From contig JAUHXA010000026.1 in assembly GCA_030427245.1 (NCBI GenBank), forward strand, positions 25,485-89,484: DNA of 64,000 bases, read 5' to 3'. The DNA is from Bacteroidia bacterium (GTDB taxonomy: Bacteria > Bacteroidota > Bacteroidia > Chitinophagales > UBA2359). Positions 1 through 10,704 of this stretch are shown one piece after another. The position numbers and the translations under genes are program-made. Under the pieces are notes generated by a model. The model was not told where the DNA came from and made no database searches. It was given only the letters and a program-made list of their open reading frames with translations. Every line of letters begins with the position of its first letter. Positions within the stretch are counted from its first letter, which is position 1.

Positions 1-274
1 GTAGGGATATTCACAAATATTTTATCTACCAATTGTCGGCTTCAAATTTCACAAATTCGGAAATCTCTATTTTATTAATCTGTGATAATGTCTTTCATTT
101 ACCCATTTTTCGTGCTATTATTGGGGGTTTTCATCGGAAAACTAACCAGTTTTTGATTTCTTAATTATCTTTGACTTTGCTTATTTATCTGATGAGAGTT
201 AAAATTTAAGTCACTATTAATCAATATACTTCAAGTCTTCATCGAATGAATTTTTAAAAGGTGATACAAATTAT

Positions 275-1399
275 ATGAATGTGAATCCACAAGAGGAGTA
301 CAAGACAGAAAAAATTGAAGTAGCTCCAAAGAAAAAGAAAAAATCGGCAGCGAGAGAATGGACCGAAGCCCTTTTGTTAGCAGTGATTGCAGCTACCCTT
401 ATTCGACTTTTTTTCATTGAAGCCTACACGATTCCTACTTCCTCTATGGAAAAAACGCTTTTGGTAGGAGATTATTTGTTTGTCAGTAAGCTTAATTATG
501 GCACACGAATGCCGATGACCCCATTAGCATTTCCTTTTGCTCACAATACCATGCCTTTTACCGATGGCAAAAATTCGTATAGTGAAGCCTTCAAACTGTC
601 CTATTACCGACTGCCCGGTTTTCAAAACATCGCTCGAAATGATGTCATCGTGTTCAATTATCCAGTAGAAGAAGAACGCCCTGTTGATAAGCGAGAAAAC
701 TACATCAAACGCTGTGTGGGCTTACCAGCTGATACGCTTGAAATTGTGAACCGACAACTTTGGATAAATGGTGAACCTGCCGAAACTCCCGAATTGATGC
801 AATACAACTATTTGGTGCAAACCAACGGAACGCCCATTAATCGGACGACCCTTCAAAAATTGGAAATCAACGAAGGGGGCAGCAACATTGCAGAAAACAA
901 CCTTTATATTTACCCGCTTACACAGTACAGTCTCCAAAAGACCAAAGAACTATCCAATGTAGTCAAAGTAGATACGAGTTTGATAGATAGAGGGATACAA
1001 GACATGGGCATTTTTCCACATGCCTCCAAAGAACATCCTTGGAACATTGACAACTACGGCCCTATAGTCATTCCTGCAAAAGACAGTACAGTCCAATTGA
1101 CTTTCACCAACCTGCCTTTGTACGAGAAAATTATTACCCATTACGAAGGCAATGACCTTCGAGTAGAAAATGGAAAAATATGGATAAACGACAATGAAAC
1201 TGAAAGCTACACTTTCCAAATGAACTACTATTTTATGATGGGCGACAATCGTCACAATTCAGCAGATTCTCGTTATTGGGGTTTTGTACCTGAAGACCAT
1301 ATTGTGGGAGAAGCGGTTTTGATTTGGTTTTCGCTCGGAGAAGGAGATAATTTTTTTGACCGCATCAGATGGGATAGAATTTTCAAATCTGTAGATTGA
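275..1399 (+). CDS. lepB: Signal peptidase I (S26), Bacteroidota type with large insertion
   Basis: 374 aa ORF; N-terminal TM; PTSSMEKTLLVGDYLFVSK (catalytic Ser) and YIKRCVGLPADTLEI (catalytic Lys); C-terminal MGDNRHNSADSRYWGFVPEDHIVGEA. Confidence 0.95.
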   Translation: MNVNPQEEYKTEKIEVAPKKKKKSAAREWTEALLLAVIAATLIRLFFIEAYTIPTSSMEKTLLVGDYLFVSKLNYGTRMPMTPLAFPFAHNTMPFTDGKNSYSEAFKLSYYRLPGFQNIARNDVIVFNYPVEEERPVDKRENYIKRCVGLPADTLEIVNRQLWINGEPAETPELMQYNYLVQTNGTPINRTTLQKLEINEGGSNIAENNLYIYPLTQYSLQKTKELSNVVKVDTSLIDRGIQDMGIFPHASKEHPWNIDNYGPIVIPAKDSTVQLTFTNLPLYEKIITHYEGNDLRVENGKIWINDNETESYTFQMNYYFMMGDNRHNSADSRYWGFVPEDHIVGEAVLIWFSLGEGDNFFDRIRWDRIFKSVD

Positions 1400-1492
1400 T
1401 TATTGTCATTTTGATTTTTATTGCTTACTTTGCAAGTTCATCCAACACGACCATTCATTCACTACTCATTTACCATTTATTAAATTTCAGAA

Positions 1493-1813
1493 ATGAACCA
1501 GTTGAAGCATATCATACGCACCTTGTATCAACATATACCTAATTCCTTCAAAAACAAATATGCACTGACCCTGTTTATTTTTCTTTTGTGGATGATGGTT
1601 TTTGATACCAATACGCTTCCCTCTCAAGTTCGATTGAGTATGCAAATCAACGAAATGGAACAGAAAAAAGACTACTACAAGGAAGAAATTGAAGTGGTGA
1701 ATCAGTCATTGGAAGACTTACTGACCAATGAAGCAACTCAGGAAAAATTTGCAAGAGAAAATTATTTAATGAAGCGAAAAAATGAAGATGTGTTTGTAAT
1801 CGAATACAAATAA
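1493..1813 (+). CDS. Septum formation initiator (DivIC/FtsB-like) protein
   Basis: 106 aa; one TM followed by coiled coil and ENYLMKRKNEDVFVIE ending typical of Bacteroidota DivIC/FtsB. Confidence 0.8.
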   Translation: MNQLKHIIRTLYQHIPNSFKNKYALTLFIFLLWMMVFDTNTLPSQVRLSMQINEMEQKKDYYKEEIEVVNQSLEDLLTNEATQEKFARENYLMKRKNEDVFVIEYK

Positions 1814-1982
1814 GGAATTTTGAATAGTTTATTCCGAAACTTCAAGAAATAAATGTTGAATTTTGAATGATGGAAACCTTCAAAGCTAATCCTTCCAAGA
1901 ATAAAATGTAACGTTATTTTTTTTCAACATTTCTAATAATGGTTAATCCCTCGATATCCCAAAAAAAATAAACTCACTGTCC

Positions 1983-2930
1983 ATGAATCAGAAGCAATTT
2001 TTTATTGGTCTTTTATGGCTATTACTGATTTCTATCATTTCCTGTGTACCTCCCAAATCCAAAGACAACAAACTAATCATTCACAAAGCAAAGGATTTTA
2101 ATATTTCCTACGATTTGGCGGATGCAAACGCAAAATATAGGCTTCCTGGGAAATTGGTGGAAATTTCGGGGTTGAGTATTTTGAATGATACTACGATTGC
2201 TTGTGTGCAAGATGAATTGGGAGAACTCTATACCTTCAATCTTAATAAGTCGGTGATAACCAGCCGAACACCCTTCGGAAAAGAAGGGGATTATGAAGGG
2301 GTTGCTTGTACCGATAGCCTGATTTATACACTTAGAAGCAGTGGCAAAATCTACGAGGTACAACACTTCAAAGAAGACAGTCAATTTACAGTAAAGCATC
2401 GAACCGAACTCCGAAAATTCAACAATCCGCAAGGTATGGCCTACGATGCTATTAACAACCGCTTATTGGTCGCCTGTAATGGTTTGATAGGAGATGAAAA
2501 ATCTGCTAATAACATCCGATCTATCTATTCCTTCAATTTAGAAACCAATAAGTTGGATTCTATTCCTGTGATTTCTTTTACGATTGACGACATATACCAA
2601 TTTTTAGACGTGGGAGGTATCGAAAAAACTTCCGAACAATTAGCCGAGTTTTTCAGTCCTGGAGTCAACAATGTTCTCGCTTTCCAAACTTCAGGATTTG
2701 CGATTCATCCCATTTCGGGAGACTATTATTTGGTCTCTTCCAAAGACAATTTCTTTATGATTCTCAGTCCAAAAGGAAAGTTTCGTTATATCCGACAATT
2801 GGATAGTAAATTGTTTCGCAAGCCCGAAGGAATCACCTTTTTGCCCAATGGTGATTTGTTTATTTCCAATGAAGGGGTGAATGAAATAGCGGATATTACC
2901 CGCTTCGATTACGTGAAAGATATTGAATGA
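1983..2930 (+). CDS. SdiA-regulated-like / beta-propeller lipoprotein
   Basis: 315 aa; lipobox LLISIISC; YRLPGKLVEISGLSIL...EGDYEGVA...KPEGITFLPNGDLFISNEG pattern. Confidence 0.7.
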   Translation: MNQKQFFIGLLWLLLISIISCVPPKSKDNKLIIHKAKDFNISYDLADANAKYRLPGKLVEISGLSILNDTTIACVQDELGELYTFNLNKSVITSRTPFGKEGDYEGVACTDSLIYTLRSSGKIYEVQHFKEDSQFTVKHRTELRKFNNPQGMAYDAINNRLLVACNGLIGDEKSANNIRSIYSFNLETNKLDSIPVISFTIDDIYQFLDVGGIEKTSEQLAEFFSPGVNNVLAFQTSGFAIHPISGDYYLVSSKDNFFMILSPKGKFRYIRQLDSKLFRKPEGITFLPNGDLFISNEGVNEIADITRFDYVKDIE

Positions 2931-2948
2931 TATTTTTAGAGAATATCG

Positions 2949-2956
2949 TAAGTTTG
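2949..2956 (+). promoter_or_regulatory. Bacteroidota -7 box (TAAGTTTG) upstream of fabG
   Basis: TAnnTTTG consensus ~42 bp upstream of the fabG ATG. Confidence 0.45.
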
Positions 2957-2997
2957 CGTCCAAAATAAATTCATTTAATTCTTAGTAATATTATATC

Positions 2998-3735
2998 ATG
3001 AGATTAGCAAATAAAGTTGCCATCGTAACAGGTGGCGCAAGAGGTATAGGCAAAGCAATAGCCGAATTGTTCTCCAAAGAAGGTGCTACCGTTGTTATTT
3101 GGGACTTATTGGATGTAGGGCAGCAAACGGCTGAAGGGATTCAGGCGAATGGGGGCAAGGCTACCTTTCAGAAAGTATCAGTGACCGACAAAGCACAAGT
3201 TGAAGCAGCCGCCAAAAAAGTATTTGAAGAAAATGGACGCTTGGACATTCTCATCAACAATGCGGGAATTTTGCGAGACAAAACGCTTTTGAAAATGAGT
3301 GATGAGGAATGGATGGCTTCCATACAGGTCAATTTGAGTGGCGTGTTTTATTGCAGCCGTGCAGTCGTGCCATATATGCAGCAAAATCAGTACGGTCGCA
3401 TTGTTTCGGCTTCTTCAACAACTGGTTTGAGAGGCAATTATGGACAAACCAACTATGCGGCTGCAAAAGCTGGGGTAATTGGGATGTCGAAAACCATGGC
3501 TTTAGAAGTTGGCAAATATGGAATTACCTGCAATGTCGTTGCGCCTGGCTATACTTTGACGGATATGACCGCTACTATTCCTGATGAAATTAGCAAGGGA
3601 TTTATCAAACAAATTCCTGTGAGAATGGCTGCCGAACCGATTGACATTGCGTATGGCTACTTGTACTTGGCATCAGAAGAAGCTCGATTTGTATCAGGTA
3701 TTGTGTTGCCAATTGACGGAGGAGTGACTCGGTAG
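2998..3735 (+). CDS. fabG: 3-oxoacyl-ACP reductase (SDR family)
   Basis: 245 aa; TGGARGIG cofactor motif, NNAG, S..YxxxK (NYAAAKAG), IDGG C-terminus. Confidence 0.93.
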   Translation: MRLANKVAIVTGGARGIGKAIAELFSKEGATVVIWDLLDVGQQTAEGIQANGGKATFQKVSVTDKAQVEAAAKKVFEENGRLDILINNAGILRDKTLLKMSDEEWMASIQVNLSGVFYCSRAVVPYMQQNQYGRIVSASSTTGLRGNYGQTNYAAAKAGVIGMSKTMALEVGKYGITCNVVAPGYTLTDMTATIPDEISKGFIKQIPVRMAAEPIDIAYGYLYLASEEARFVSGIVLPIDGGVTR

Positions 3736-3781
3736 ATGGCGTCTTCAAATTCAAAAATACATTGATTGCTCTTGGTCTTAA

Positions 3782-4021
3782 CTATTTAAGATTGCTCCTA
3801 TGCAAATCAATGGTATAGAGGTACAATTCCTCCACTTTCTTTCTTGCCCACGGAGTTCGTCTCAAAAATTTGAGGCTTGATTTGATAGAAGGATCATACA
3901 TAAAACAACGAATCTGGATTCTTCTTGCCAAGGCTTCCCAACCGTATTCGTGCTCCAAGTATTCCAGAATGTCTGCGAGTTTTACGCCATGTAAAGGATT
4001 ATTTGGTTGTTCATTGCTCAT
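3782..4021 (-). CDS. VF530/DUF2132 family small DNA-binding protein
   Basis: [40 protein letters not shown]...[19 protein letters not shown]; likely ATG at 4021 inside the longer ORF to 4033. Confidence 0.85.
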   Translation of the reverse strand: MSNEQPNNPLHGVKLADILEYLEHEYGWEALARRIQIRCFMYDPSIKSSLKFLRRTPWARKKVEELYLYTIDLHRSNLK

Positions 4022-4065
4022 AAGAAAGACCATTTTTGATTACGAAGATAATAGTTTTTACCATA

Positions 4066-4105
4066 AAAAAAAGGTGTTGAACTTATTAAGCTCAACACCT
4101 TTTGT
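4066..4105 (-). terminator. Rho-independent terminator downstream of the 4137-6941 gene
   Basis: Inverted repeat AAGGTGTTGA...TCAACACCTT with T-tract on the minus strand. Confidence 0.75.
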
Positions 4106-4136
4106 ATTTTAATATGATGACATTGAAGGTCTAAAA

Positions 4137-6941
4137 TTACTGTACCATCAATTTTTTGGTCACTTGTTTATTACCTGCGTTCAACATAACAACATAAGTA
4201 CCTGCCACCAAGTCACCTCTTTCAAGTTCAATTGTGTGAGTACGAGCAGCCAATTCGCCCAATACTTCATTTCTAACAACTCGACCTTGAATATCAATGA
4301 TTCGGAGAGTCAAATCAGTAGCCTCTGTAAGGGTGATTTGTAGTTTGCTCTGTTGTTGCATTGGATTGGGGAACAAATCGATTTGTGTAATACGATCAGA
4401 AAGGTCTTCAATTCCATTGATCAACTCATAATCGGGAAAGTCAATAGTCGTGTCACAACCTTGAAGGGTGAAAGTAGTACTTCTATACATTCCTCGTCCG
4501 TGTGTACCTGCATACAGAACATCACATCCAGCGGCTTTCATCAACTCAAGACGAAGGCTGTGAACAGGTACTCTACCCATAATACCATTTTCTTCTGTCC
4601 AGTTTTTAGATACTGCATCATACATCCAAACTCCCAATTCTGTACCTGCAATAATGCGGTTGGGATTGAAGCCATCAATCACAATGCTATATACAGGCAT
4701 CAAAGGAAGATTGTGTTGAATAGTCGAGAAAACTGGAGTCACAGCATTGGCATTAAAGGATTCCATAACATTTTGAGGTTGACCATAATTCCCCAAAGCT
4801 ATTACAATGTGAGCAGGATTGAAATCCACATCAATACTTGAAATATATTGACCTGGGCTCACTATTGCATCATTCGTAGAAGGCGTGTCTCTATCCAAAT
4901 TGGTAATTCGCATGATTCTACCGTCTGTCGTACCTGCATAGACCGTTTTACCATCATTAGAAACTGCTACGGCACTGATGCATCTATTGCCGGAGAATCT
5001 ACCAATCTCTTTCCATGTAGGGATTTCACTAAAGTTGAGAGGGCCATCTGTCATCCAAACACGACCATCGCAAGCACCTGTTACAAAAATTCCTTTTTGT
5101 TGTGTCGGGTCAATGATGTTGCCAATTACGTCTTCCCATAGAATGAAAGGAGTGATAAAGAGGGGATTTCCATCCATTTGACCATCAGGATTGCAGTTAC
5201 CTTCTGGAGTTGTTGGTGCACAGTCAATTTGGGTATCAAAGAAAGTACTCAAAGGAGGAGTCGCACTACCAGTACGCATAATCGCACCGTTTTGTGATTC
5301 TGCAAAAATAGCCAAAGGGTTGATTTTGGAAATGTCACAAAATCCACCGTCACCACCTGTAATGAACTGTCCTTCAAAAGCAGAACTACCGTTCAAAGTC
5401 ACAAAAACAGTAGAGTTGTCTTGTGAACCCCCAACAACACGTCCATCTTTACCTGCTGCCATTCCATAAAATTGGGTAACGTTGTAATTTTTGTTGATAG
5501 CGGCAAAAGTAGGAAATACGTTTTGAGCATCCAAACTGCGGTAAACACCACCGTCATTTCCTATATACATCACATTTGGATTATGAGGACTAAAAACAAT
5601 GGTATGCTGATCGGCGTGAACATCGTAAGGAGGTGCACCACCGTCTAATTGATTCCAATCATCACGAGCAGACCATGACCATAGACGAATACCCCCTAAG
5701 ATAATTCTTTCTTTGTTGGCTGGGTCAACAGTTACACACAGGTCATACCAACCTTGACAGCTACCTCCACCTGCTTGACTCATAGGATCAAAGAAAGAAG
5801 CACTTCCTTCTCCAATGATGATCCAAGTATCTCCGCCGTTTTTAGATTGCCATACTTTTCTCAAACAACCGCCATTGGTCACAGTGACAATGTATAAGTA
5901 GTTGTTGTCAGTTGGAGACATGGACAAGACTTTATTTCCCGATGAAACCTCAAATTGTCCAATACCTGCTCCTGTAGAATCATCACTGAAATTCAAACCA
6001 TCTGTAGATTTATAATACCTACTACTTGCCACAGCATGTACCGTACCATCTGTAGCGACTGCAATGTCATAAGCCACTACACTTGCAGAAATGCCACCCG
6101 CTTTGGACCAAGTAGCACCACCATCCTGACTGATTTGAAGGCCTCTACTTGTAGCCACATAGATTAAGTTAGGATTGGTAGGACTCACTTCAATGTCTTG
6201 AATTGCAGCCCAATCTGTGTTGTAGATATTGTTACCGCTAATTTCGGGAACCGTAGATTCCAATACTTGGAAAGTTACTCCTCTATCTGTTGATTTGTAA
6301 ACACCATTACCCGGCAAAACAGAGTTACCTAATTTACCTTCTCCGTAAGTACGACCATCAAAGTTTTCGCCTGTACCTACATAAATATCTCCATTAGGAG
6401 ATTGGGCAATAGCAGAAACAGAAAGTGTTGCAAATTCAGTGTTTTGAGGGTGATCATTCCAACGCAAACCACCATTGTCAGAAGTAAAAATACCTCCTGA
6501 TACTCCTCCAATGATCATTCTTTTGGGGTTGTCTTTGTCCACCAAAATCGCACGAGTACGACCTCCCACATTGTTGGGTCCCATAAATTCCCAATCAATT
6601 TGACCCGCCTTTTCAGCTTGATTTCGGCTTTCTGATGCTTTGTCCGCTGCTTGTCGAGCTTTCATCACATCTGCTACATCAATACGTCCTGTTTTAGGAT
6701 TTGCTTTCATTTTCATGAGGTACTCATAAGCTCCAATAAAGGATTGAGTTTTTTCCTCAAATTTTTTCATAGACTTCTGAATCTGTTCGTCTTGAACTTG
6801 TGCAACAAGGTCAGACTCCTGTATCTGCTGCATGTAAAGGTAGCCTCCTACTGCTGCAACAAGCAAGCTTAGGGCGGCAAAAGAAATTATCAATCTTTTC
6901 ATAGATATAAAATTTGTTAATTTGAGTAATGTTTTGTTCAT
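4137..6941 (-). CDS. Secreted BNR/VPS10-like beta-propeller protein with T9SS type A C-terminal sorting domain
   Basis: 934 aa; repeated S(T/Q)DGG.TW-type motifs; C-terminus IDLFPNPMQQQSKLQITL...IDIQGRVV...AGTYVVMLNAGNKQVTKKLMVQ. Confidence 0.88.
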   Translation of the reverse strand: MNKTLLKLTNFISMKRLIISFAALSLLVAAVGGYLYMQQIQESDLVAQVQDEQIQKSMKKFEEKTQSFIGAYEYLMKMKANPKTGRIDVADVMKARQAADKASESRNQAEKAGQIDWEFMGPNNVGGRTRAILVDKDNPKRMIIGGVSGGIFTSDNGGLRWNDHPQNTEFATLSVSAIAQSPNGDIYVGTGENFDGRTYGEGKLGNSVLPGNGVYKSTDRGVTFQVLESTVPEISGNNIYNTDWAAIQDIEVSPTNPNLIYVATSRGLQISQDGGATWSKAGGISASVVAYDIAVATDGTVHAVASSRYYKSTDGLNFSDDSTGAGIGQFEVSSGNKVLSMSPTDNNYLYIVTVTNGGCLRKVWQSKNGGDTWIIIGEGSASFFDPMSQAGGGSCQGWYDLCVTVDPANKERIILGGIRLWSWSARDDWNQLDGGAPPYDVHADQHTIVFSPHNPNVMYIGNDGGVYRSLDAQNVFPTFAAINKNYNVTQFYGMAAGKDGRVVGGSQDNSTVFVTLNGSSAFEGQFITGGDGGFCDISKINPLAIFAESQNGAIMRTGSATPPLSTFFDTQIDCAPTTPEGNCNPDGQMDGNPLFITPFILWEDVIGNIIDPTQQKGIFVTGACDGRVWMTDGPLNFSEIPTWKEIGRFSGNRCISAVAVSNDGKTVYAGTTDGRIMRITNLDRDTPSTNDAIVSPGQYISSIDVDFNPAHIVIALGNYGQPQNVMESFNANAVTPVFSTIQHNLPLMPVYSIVIDGFNPNRIIAGTELGVWMYDAVSKNWTEENGIMGRVPVHSLRLELMKAAGCDVLYAGTHGRGMYRSTTFTLQGCDTTIDFPDYELINGIEDLSDRITQIDLFPNPMQQQSKLQITLTEATDLTLRIIDIQGRVVRNEVLGELAARTHTIELERGDLVAGTYVVMLNAGNKQVTKKLMVQ

Positions 6942-7262
6942 AGAGTTAGTGCTTATTTAGCATAGTTATCAAGAAGTGTAAAATCAATCTCTGGCCGAAT
7001 ATCTATCTTATTGAAACAATCTGCAAATATTTATTTAGCGGTTTATCGCCTAAAATAGGTATTTATTACTTCAATTATAGCTATTTGTCAAGGATTTACA
7101 AAAAATACAATGGGCTGAAATCCAAGTATTAATTTTTATTTTCTCGGATAGAGAAATATCGCACAAAATAAGTTAAAACTTGCGTAAATGTAGTGTTGTT
7201 TAGCTGACTTTATTGAGGAAAAGACGATTTTACTTATTTTGAGGAACTAATCACAAAAAGGG

Positions 7263-7293
7263 TTGGTTGATAATATTCGATTCCTTAACTTTG
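7263..7293 (+). promoter_or_regulatory. Bacteroidota sigma-ABfr type promoter for tRNA-Pro
   Basis: TTG -33 element, 20 bp spacer, TAACTTTG -7 box ~44 bp upstream of the tRNA 5' end. Confidence 0.6.
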
Positions 7294-7336
7294 CAGCCCA
7301 TTTTAATAAAAACAAAATGGAGGGAATTGTTTAGTT

Positions 7337-7412
7337 CGGGATGTAGCTCAGCCAGGTTTAGAGTACACGTCTGGGGGGCGTGGGGCCGGAGGTTCGAATC
7401 CTCTCATCCCGA
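7337..7412 (+). tRNA. tRNA-Pro(GGG)
   Basis: Acceptor stem CGGGATG/CATCCCG, anticodon stem CACGT/GCGTG with loop CTGGGGG, GGTTCGAATCC T-arm; CCA not encoded. Confidence 0.92.
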
Positions 7413-7424
7413 CTACTTTTGTTG

Positions 7425-7467
7425 AAGGTCAGTAGGTTATTTATAATAGCTTATTGACCTTTTTTTA
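7425..7467 (+). terminator. Terminator after tRNA-Pro
   Basis: AAGGTCA...TTGACCTT hairpin followed by a T-tract. Confidence 0.65.
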
Positions 7468-7562
7468 TTGAATACTGGCAAAAAGGGCTTTTTAGATGAT
7501 TTTGCTTGCGAATTACTTGCAAATTTTGGATGCTCTTCTTTTAAATAAAAAAAATCAACAGC

Positions 7563-8183
7563 ATGAACAACGATAATCAAAATACAAATTACCTTACCAC
7601 ACCTTCCTCTATTCCTTCAAAAGATTTCCATCTTACAGCAATCACTTGGAAGGATGTCAGTGATAAAGTGAACTTTCAAGCAGTGAGCGAATTGCTAAAC
7701 CAAAAACTGTCCTTATCCAATTATGGAGAAGCAGTCAAAAATTTGTATTGTACTTTTTTGGCAATTCAAGCCAATAACGAATTTCACGATGAATTTGTGG
7801 ACTATGATGAAGAGGAGCAACTTTTGGAAATGGCTTTGAAGGTAGATATAAGGCAATTGAAGGATGCAACGGAAGCGCAAACTTTGGAAATGATGGTGAA
7901 GGTATTTTTGGAGTCTATTCTCCAATATCCAAACATTGAAGGTTTTGACTCCAAACGTTTTTATATAGATGTTCAATCTGCTTTTGTCGAAAAAGGATGG
8001 TTGAGAAATCAAAATACTACTGTTACTGCTATCCTAAACCTTTCCGAAAAAGCACAAATAACAGGCTTGGAGGAAGCGATTGTTCACCTCATTGAAACGG
8101 ATATTGACAAGGCGGCTTTGGGGTGGATTAAGGTATATTGTGAAAAATTGGAGGTGGATTATGTAAAACTAATAACTGAATAA
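7563..8183 (+). CDS. Hypothetical protein, 206 aa
   Basis: Intact ATG-started ORF with coding-like acidic/helical composition; no recognised family. Confidence 0.65.
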   Translation: MNNDNQNTNYLTTPSSIPSKDFHLTAITWKDVSDKVNFQAVSELLNQKLSLSNYGEAVKNLYCTFLAIQANNEFHDEFVDYDEEEQLLEMALKVDIRQLKDATEAQTLEMMVKVFLESILQYPNIEGFDSKRFYIDVQSAFVEKGWLRNQNTTVTAILNLSEKAQITGLEEAIVHLIETDIDKAALGWIKVYCEKLEVDYVKLITE

Positions 8184-8594
8184 TTTTTTCACTCCGTCGC
8201 CATAAACCGACACCTCGAATAAGTCGAACAACCCAAAAAATACTTAGTAAAAGTAGCTTTTCGTAACCGTAACTTTATGAATACACTACAACGATGACAA
8301 ATTCCGTAATCAATCGGTTTGGTCCTTGTCCTATCGTTCTTCTTGACTTTGACAGTTAGAATAAGGAATTTATTATCAGTCAAATATTTAAGATTTGAAA
8401 AAAGTGCAAGTTGCCACTACATTCCTCCAATTATCCCTCATGTATAATCATTCAATATTTATAAGCGATGTTTACTATCGTACGATTAAAAGAGTGAACA
8501 TTGCAGTTGGGATTGAGGAATAAGATAGGTTAGCAAAATACCTGATTTGTGGTAAAAATAACCCTCTCGATAAATACTTGCCAAAGTCTACTAT

Positions 8595-8628
8595 GCAACT
8601 AGGTTGCGACCTTTTTTCAGTAATTTTG
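8595..8628 (+). promoter_or_regulatory. Candidate metalloregulated promoter of the P-type ATPase
   Basis: Dyad GCAAC-TAG-GTTGC (8595-8607) and TAATTTTG -7 box (8621-8628) immediately before ATG 8633. Confidence 0.45.
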
Positions 8629-8632
8629 CATC

Positions 8633-10654
8633 ATGATTGAAAAAAATGAAATAGTAAAAACCTCAAAACCTATCACTCTTAATTCTAAAAAAGCTTGTAA
8701 AACAAGTTGTTGCAGCGTAAAAGAACCTGCAATGGTCGAACATCATGAGAGTGACGGTCATGAAGACGAGCACAATCATTCTTCAAATGGGAATCCTTAC
8801 CTACCTGCCCTTATCAGCTTTGTCATGTTGGTAATAGGTATGTCATTGGAGCATTGGCTACAATGGTCATTTTTTGAAGGCTGGGTGAAGATACTTTGGT
8901 TTGCAGTAGCGTATATTCCCGTAGGTTTTCCCGTTTTGCGAGAAGCTTGGGAAGCTGCCCGTCAGGGGGAAATATTTACCGAATTTTCGTTGATGTCAAT
9001 AGCTACAATTGGTGCATTTGGAATTGGAGAATATCCCGAAGGCGTGGCAGTAATGTTGTTTTATGCAGTAGGAGAACTGTTCCAAAGTGCTGCTGTTCAG
9101 CGAGCAAGAGGAAATATAAAAGCTTTATTAGATGTACGCCCAAAATCTGCAACGGTGTTGAGAGATAGGCAATATGTAAGTGTTGCACCCGAATCTGTGG
9201 CTGTTGGAGAAAAGATTCAAGTGAGGGTAGGAGAGAAGATACCTTTGGATGGCACTTTACTTTCCGAAAAAGCTACCATGAATACAGCAGCCTTGACAGG
9301 CGAGAGCAAGCCACAAACGGCATTGAAGGGTGAACAGGTTTTGGCAGGTTCGATAAATTTGGAGGGAGTAATTGACCTGCGAGTAGAGAAGTTGTTTCAA
9401 GACAGTTCTATTGCTCGCATATTGGAGCTGGTGCAAAATGCCACAGCCCGAAAGTCCAAGACGGAATTGTTAATCAGGCGATTGGCAAAAGTTTACACGC
9501 CAATAGTTGCTTATTTGGCAATGGCGATATGTTTGCTTCCTTACTTCTTTGTAGAAAATTATGAGTTTTCGGATTGGTTGTATCGAGCGCTGGTCTTTTT
9601 GGTGATTTCCTGTCCTTGTGCTTTGGTGATTTCAATTCCATTGGGTTATTTCGGTGGTTTGGGCGCAGCTTCCCAAAACGGTTTACTCTTCAAAGGCGCA
9701 ACTTTTCTCGACCAACTGACCAAGGTGAATACGCTGGTGATGGATAAAACGGGAACTTTGACCAAAGGCGTTTTCAAAATCAAAGACATTGAAGTGACAG
9801 ACTCCAATTTGTCAGAACAGGAATTTATGAATTTGTTGATGGCAATGGAAGCCAAATCCACGCATCCGATTGCAAAAGCGATTATGGAGTATGCTTCCTT
9901 CAATGGAAACTTGGCGAGCGCAATTGACATTGAGGAAATTGCAGGTAAAGGACTAAAAGGAAAGGTGAACGGCAAAGAGTTGCTGGTCGGTAACAAAAAG
10001 CTATTGCAGCAATTTGATGTTGTTGTTCCTTCAAAAACGGATACGATTGTAGAAAGTGTGGTACTAATGGCGGTTGATGGTGAATTTGTAGGGTATGTCA
10101 CGATTGCAGACGAACTGAAAGCGGATGCACAACAAAGCATAAACCGACTCAAAAAATTGGGTATTAAACACTTGGTGGTGCTTTCTGGCGATAAAGATTC
10201 TATCACCCAACAAGTAGCGAAAGACTTGGGCATCAAAGAAGCAAAAGGAGGATTGTTGCCCGAGGACAAATTGACCGAAGTTGAAATGCTCAAAAAAGAC
10301 CCCAAAAAGATGGTGGCTTTTGTAGGGGATGGCATCAACGATGCGCCTGTTTTGGCAATCAGTGATGTGGGTATGGCAATGGGAGGATTGGGTAGTGATG
10401 TCGCTATCGAAACAGCAGATGTCATCATTCAAACCGACCAACCTTCCAAAATTGCGACTGCTATCGAAATCGCAAAATCTACGCAGCGCATCATATGGCA
10501 AAATATCGGACTGGCTTTTGGGGTGAAAGGCATAGTATTGGTCATGGGCGCACTAGGTTTGGCTACGATGTGGGCAGCCGTTTTTGCAGATGTTGGTGTG
10601 GCTATGTTGGCGATTTTGAATGCGGTAAGATTGCAGGGGATGGAGTGGAGTTGA
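8633..10654 (+). CDS. Heavy-metal translocating P1B-type ATPase (Zn/Cd/Pb class likely)
   Basis: 673 aa; His/Cys-rich N-terminus (CCSVKE...HHESDGHEDEHNH), SCPCAL, DKTGTLTKG, GDGINDAPVL. Confidence 0.95.
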   Translation: MIEKNEIVKTSKPITLNSKKACKTSCCSVKEPAMVEHHESDGHEDEHNHSSNGNPYLPALISFVMLVIGMSLEHWLQWSFFEGWVKILWFAVAYIPVGFPVLREAWEAARQGEIFTEFSLMSIATIGAFGIGEYPEGVAVMLFYAVGELFQSAAVQRARGNIKALLDVRPKSATVLRDRQYVSVAPESVAVGEKIQVRVGEKIPLDGTLLSEKATMNTAALTGESKPQTALKGEQVLAGSINLEGVIDLRVEKLFQDSSIARILELVQNATARKSKTELLIRRLAKVYTPIVAYLAMAICLLPYFFVENYEFSDWLYRALVFLVISCPCALVISIPLGYFGGLGAASQNGLLFKGATFLDQLTKVNTLVMDKTGTLTKGVFKIKDIEVTDSNLSEQEFMNLLMAMEAKSTHPIAKAIMEYASFNGNLASAIDIEEIAGKGLKGKVNGKELLVGNKKLLQQFDVVVPSKTDTIVESVVLMAVDGEFVGYVTIADELKADAQQSINRLKKLGIKHLVVLSGDKDSITQQVAKDLGIKEAKGGLLPEDKLTEVEMLKKDPKKMVAFVGDGINDAPVLAISDVGMAMGGLGSDVAIETADVIIQTDQPSKIATAIEIAKSTQRIIWQNIGLAFGVKGIVLVMGALGLATMWAAVFADVGVAMLAILNAVRLQGMEWS

Positions 10655-10704
10655 AGCAGGTCTCACTTCTTACAGCGAAAGCGGTCTTGCATCTTGCTTC
10701 TTTT

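Noticed and set aside
4353-4841. 162 aa plus-strand ORF opposite the T9SS propeller gene
   Set aside because: Antisense to a long coding gene; composition typical of a shadow ORF.
7337-7500. tRNA-Pro as integration site of a genomic island
   Set aside because: No integrase, no direct repeat of the tRNA 3' end seen, and flanking genes look chromosomal.
9646-10428. 260 aa minus-strand ORF opposite the P-type ATPase
   Set aside because: Low-complexity Ser/Thr/Pro-rich antisense of a clear conserved gene; codon shadow.
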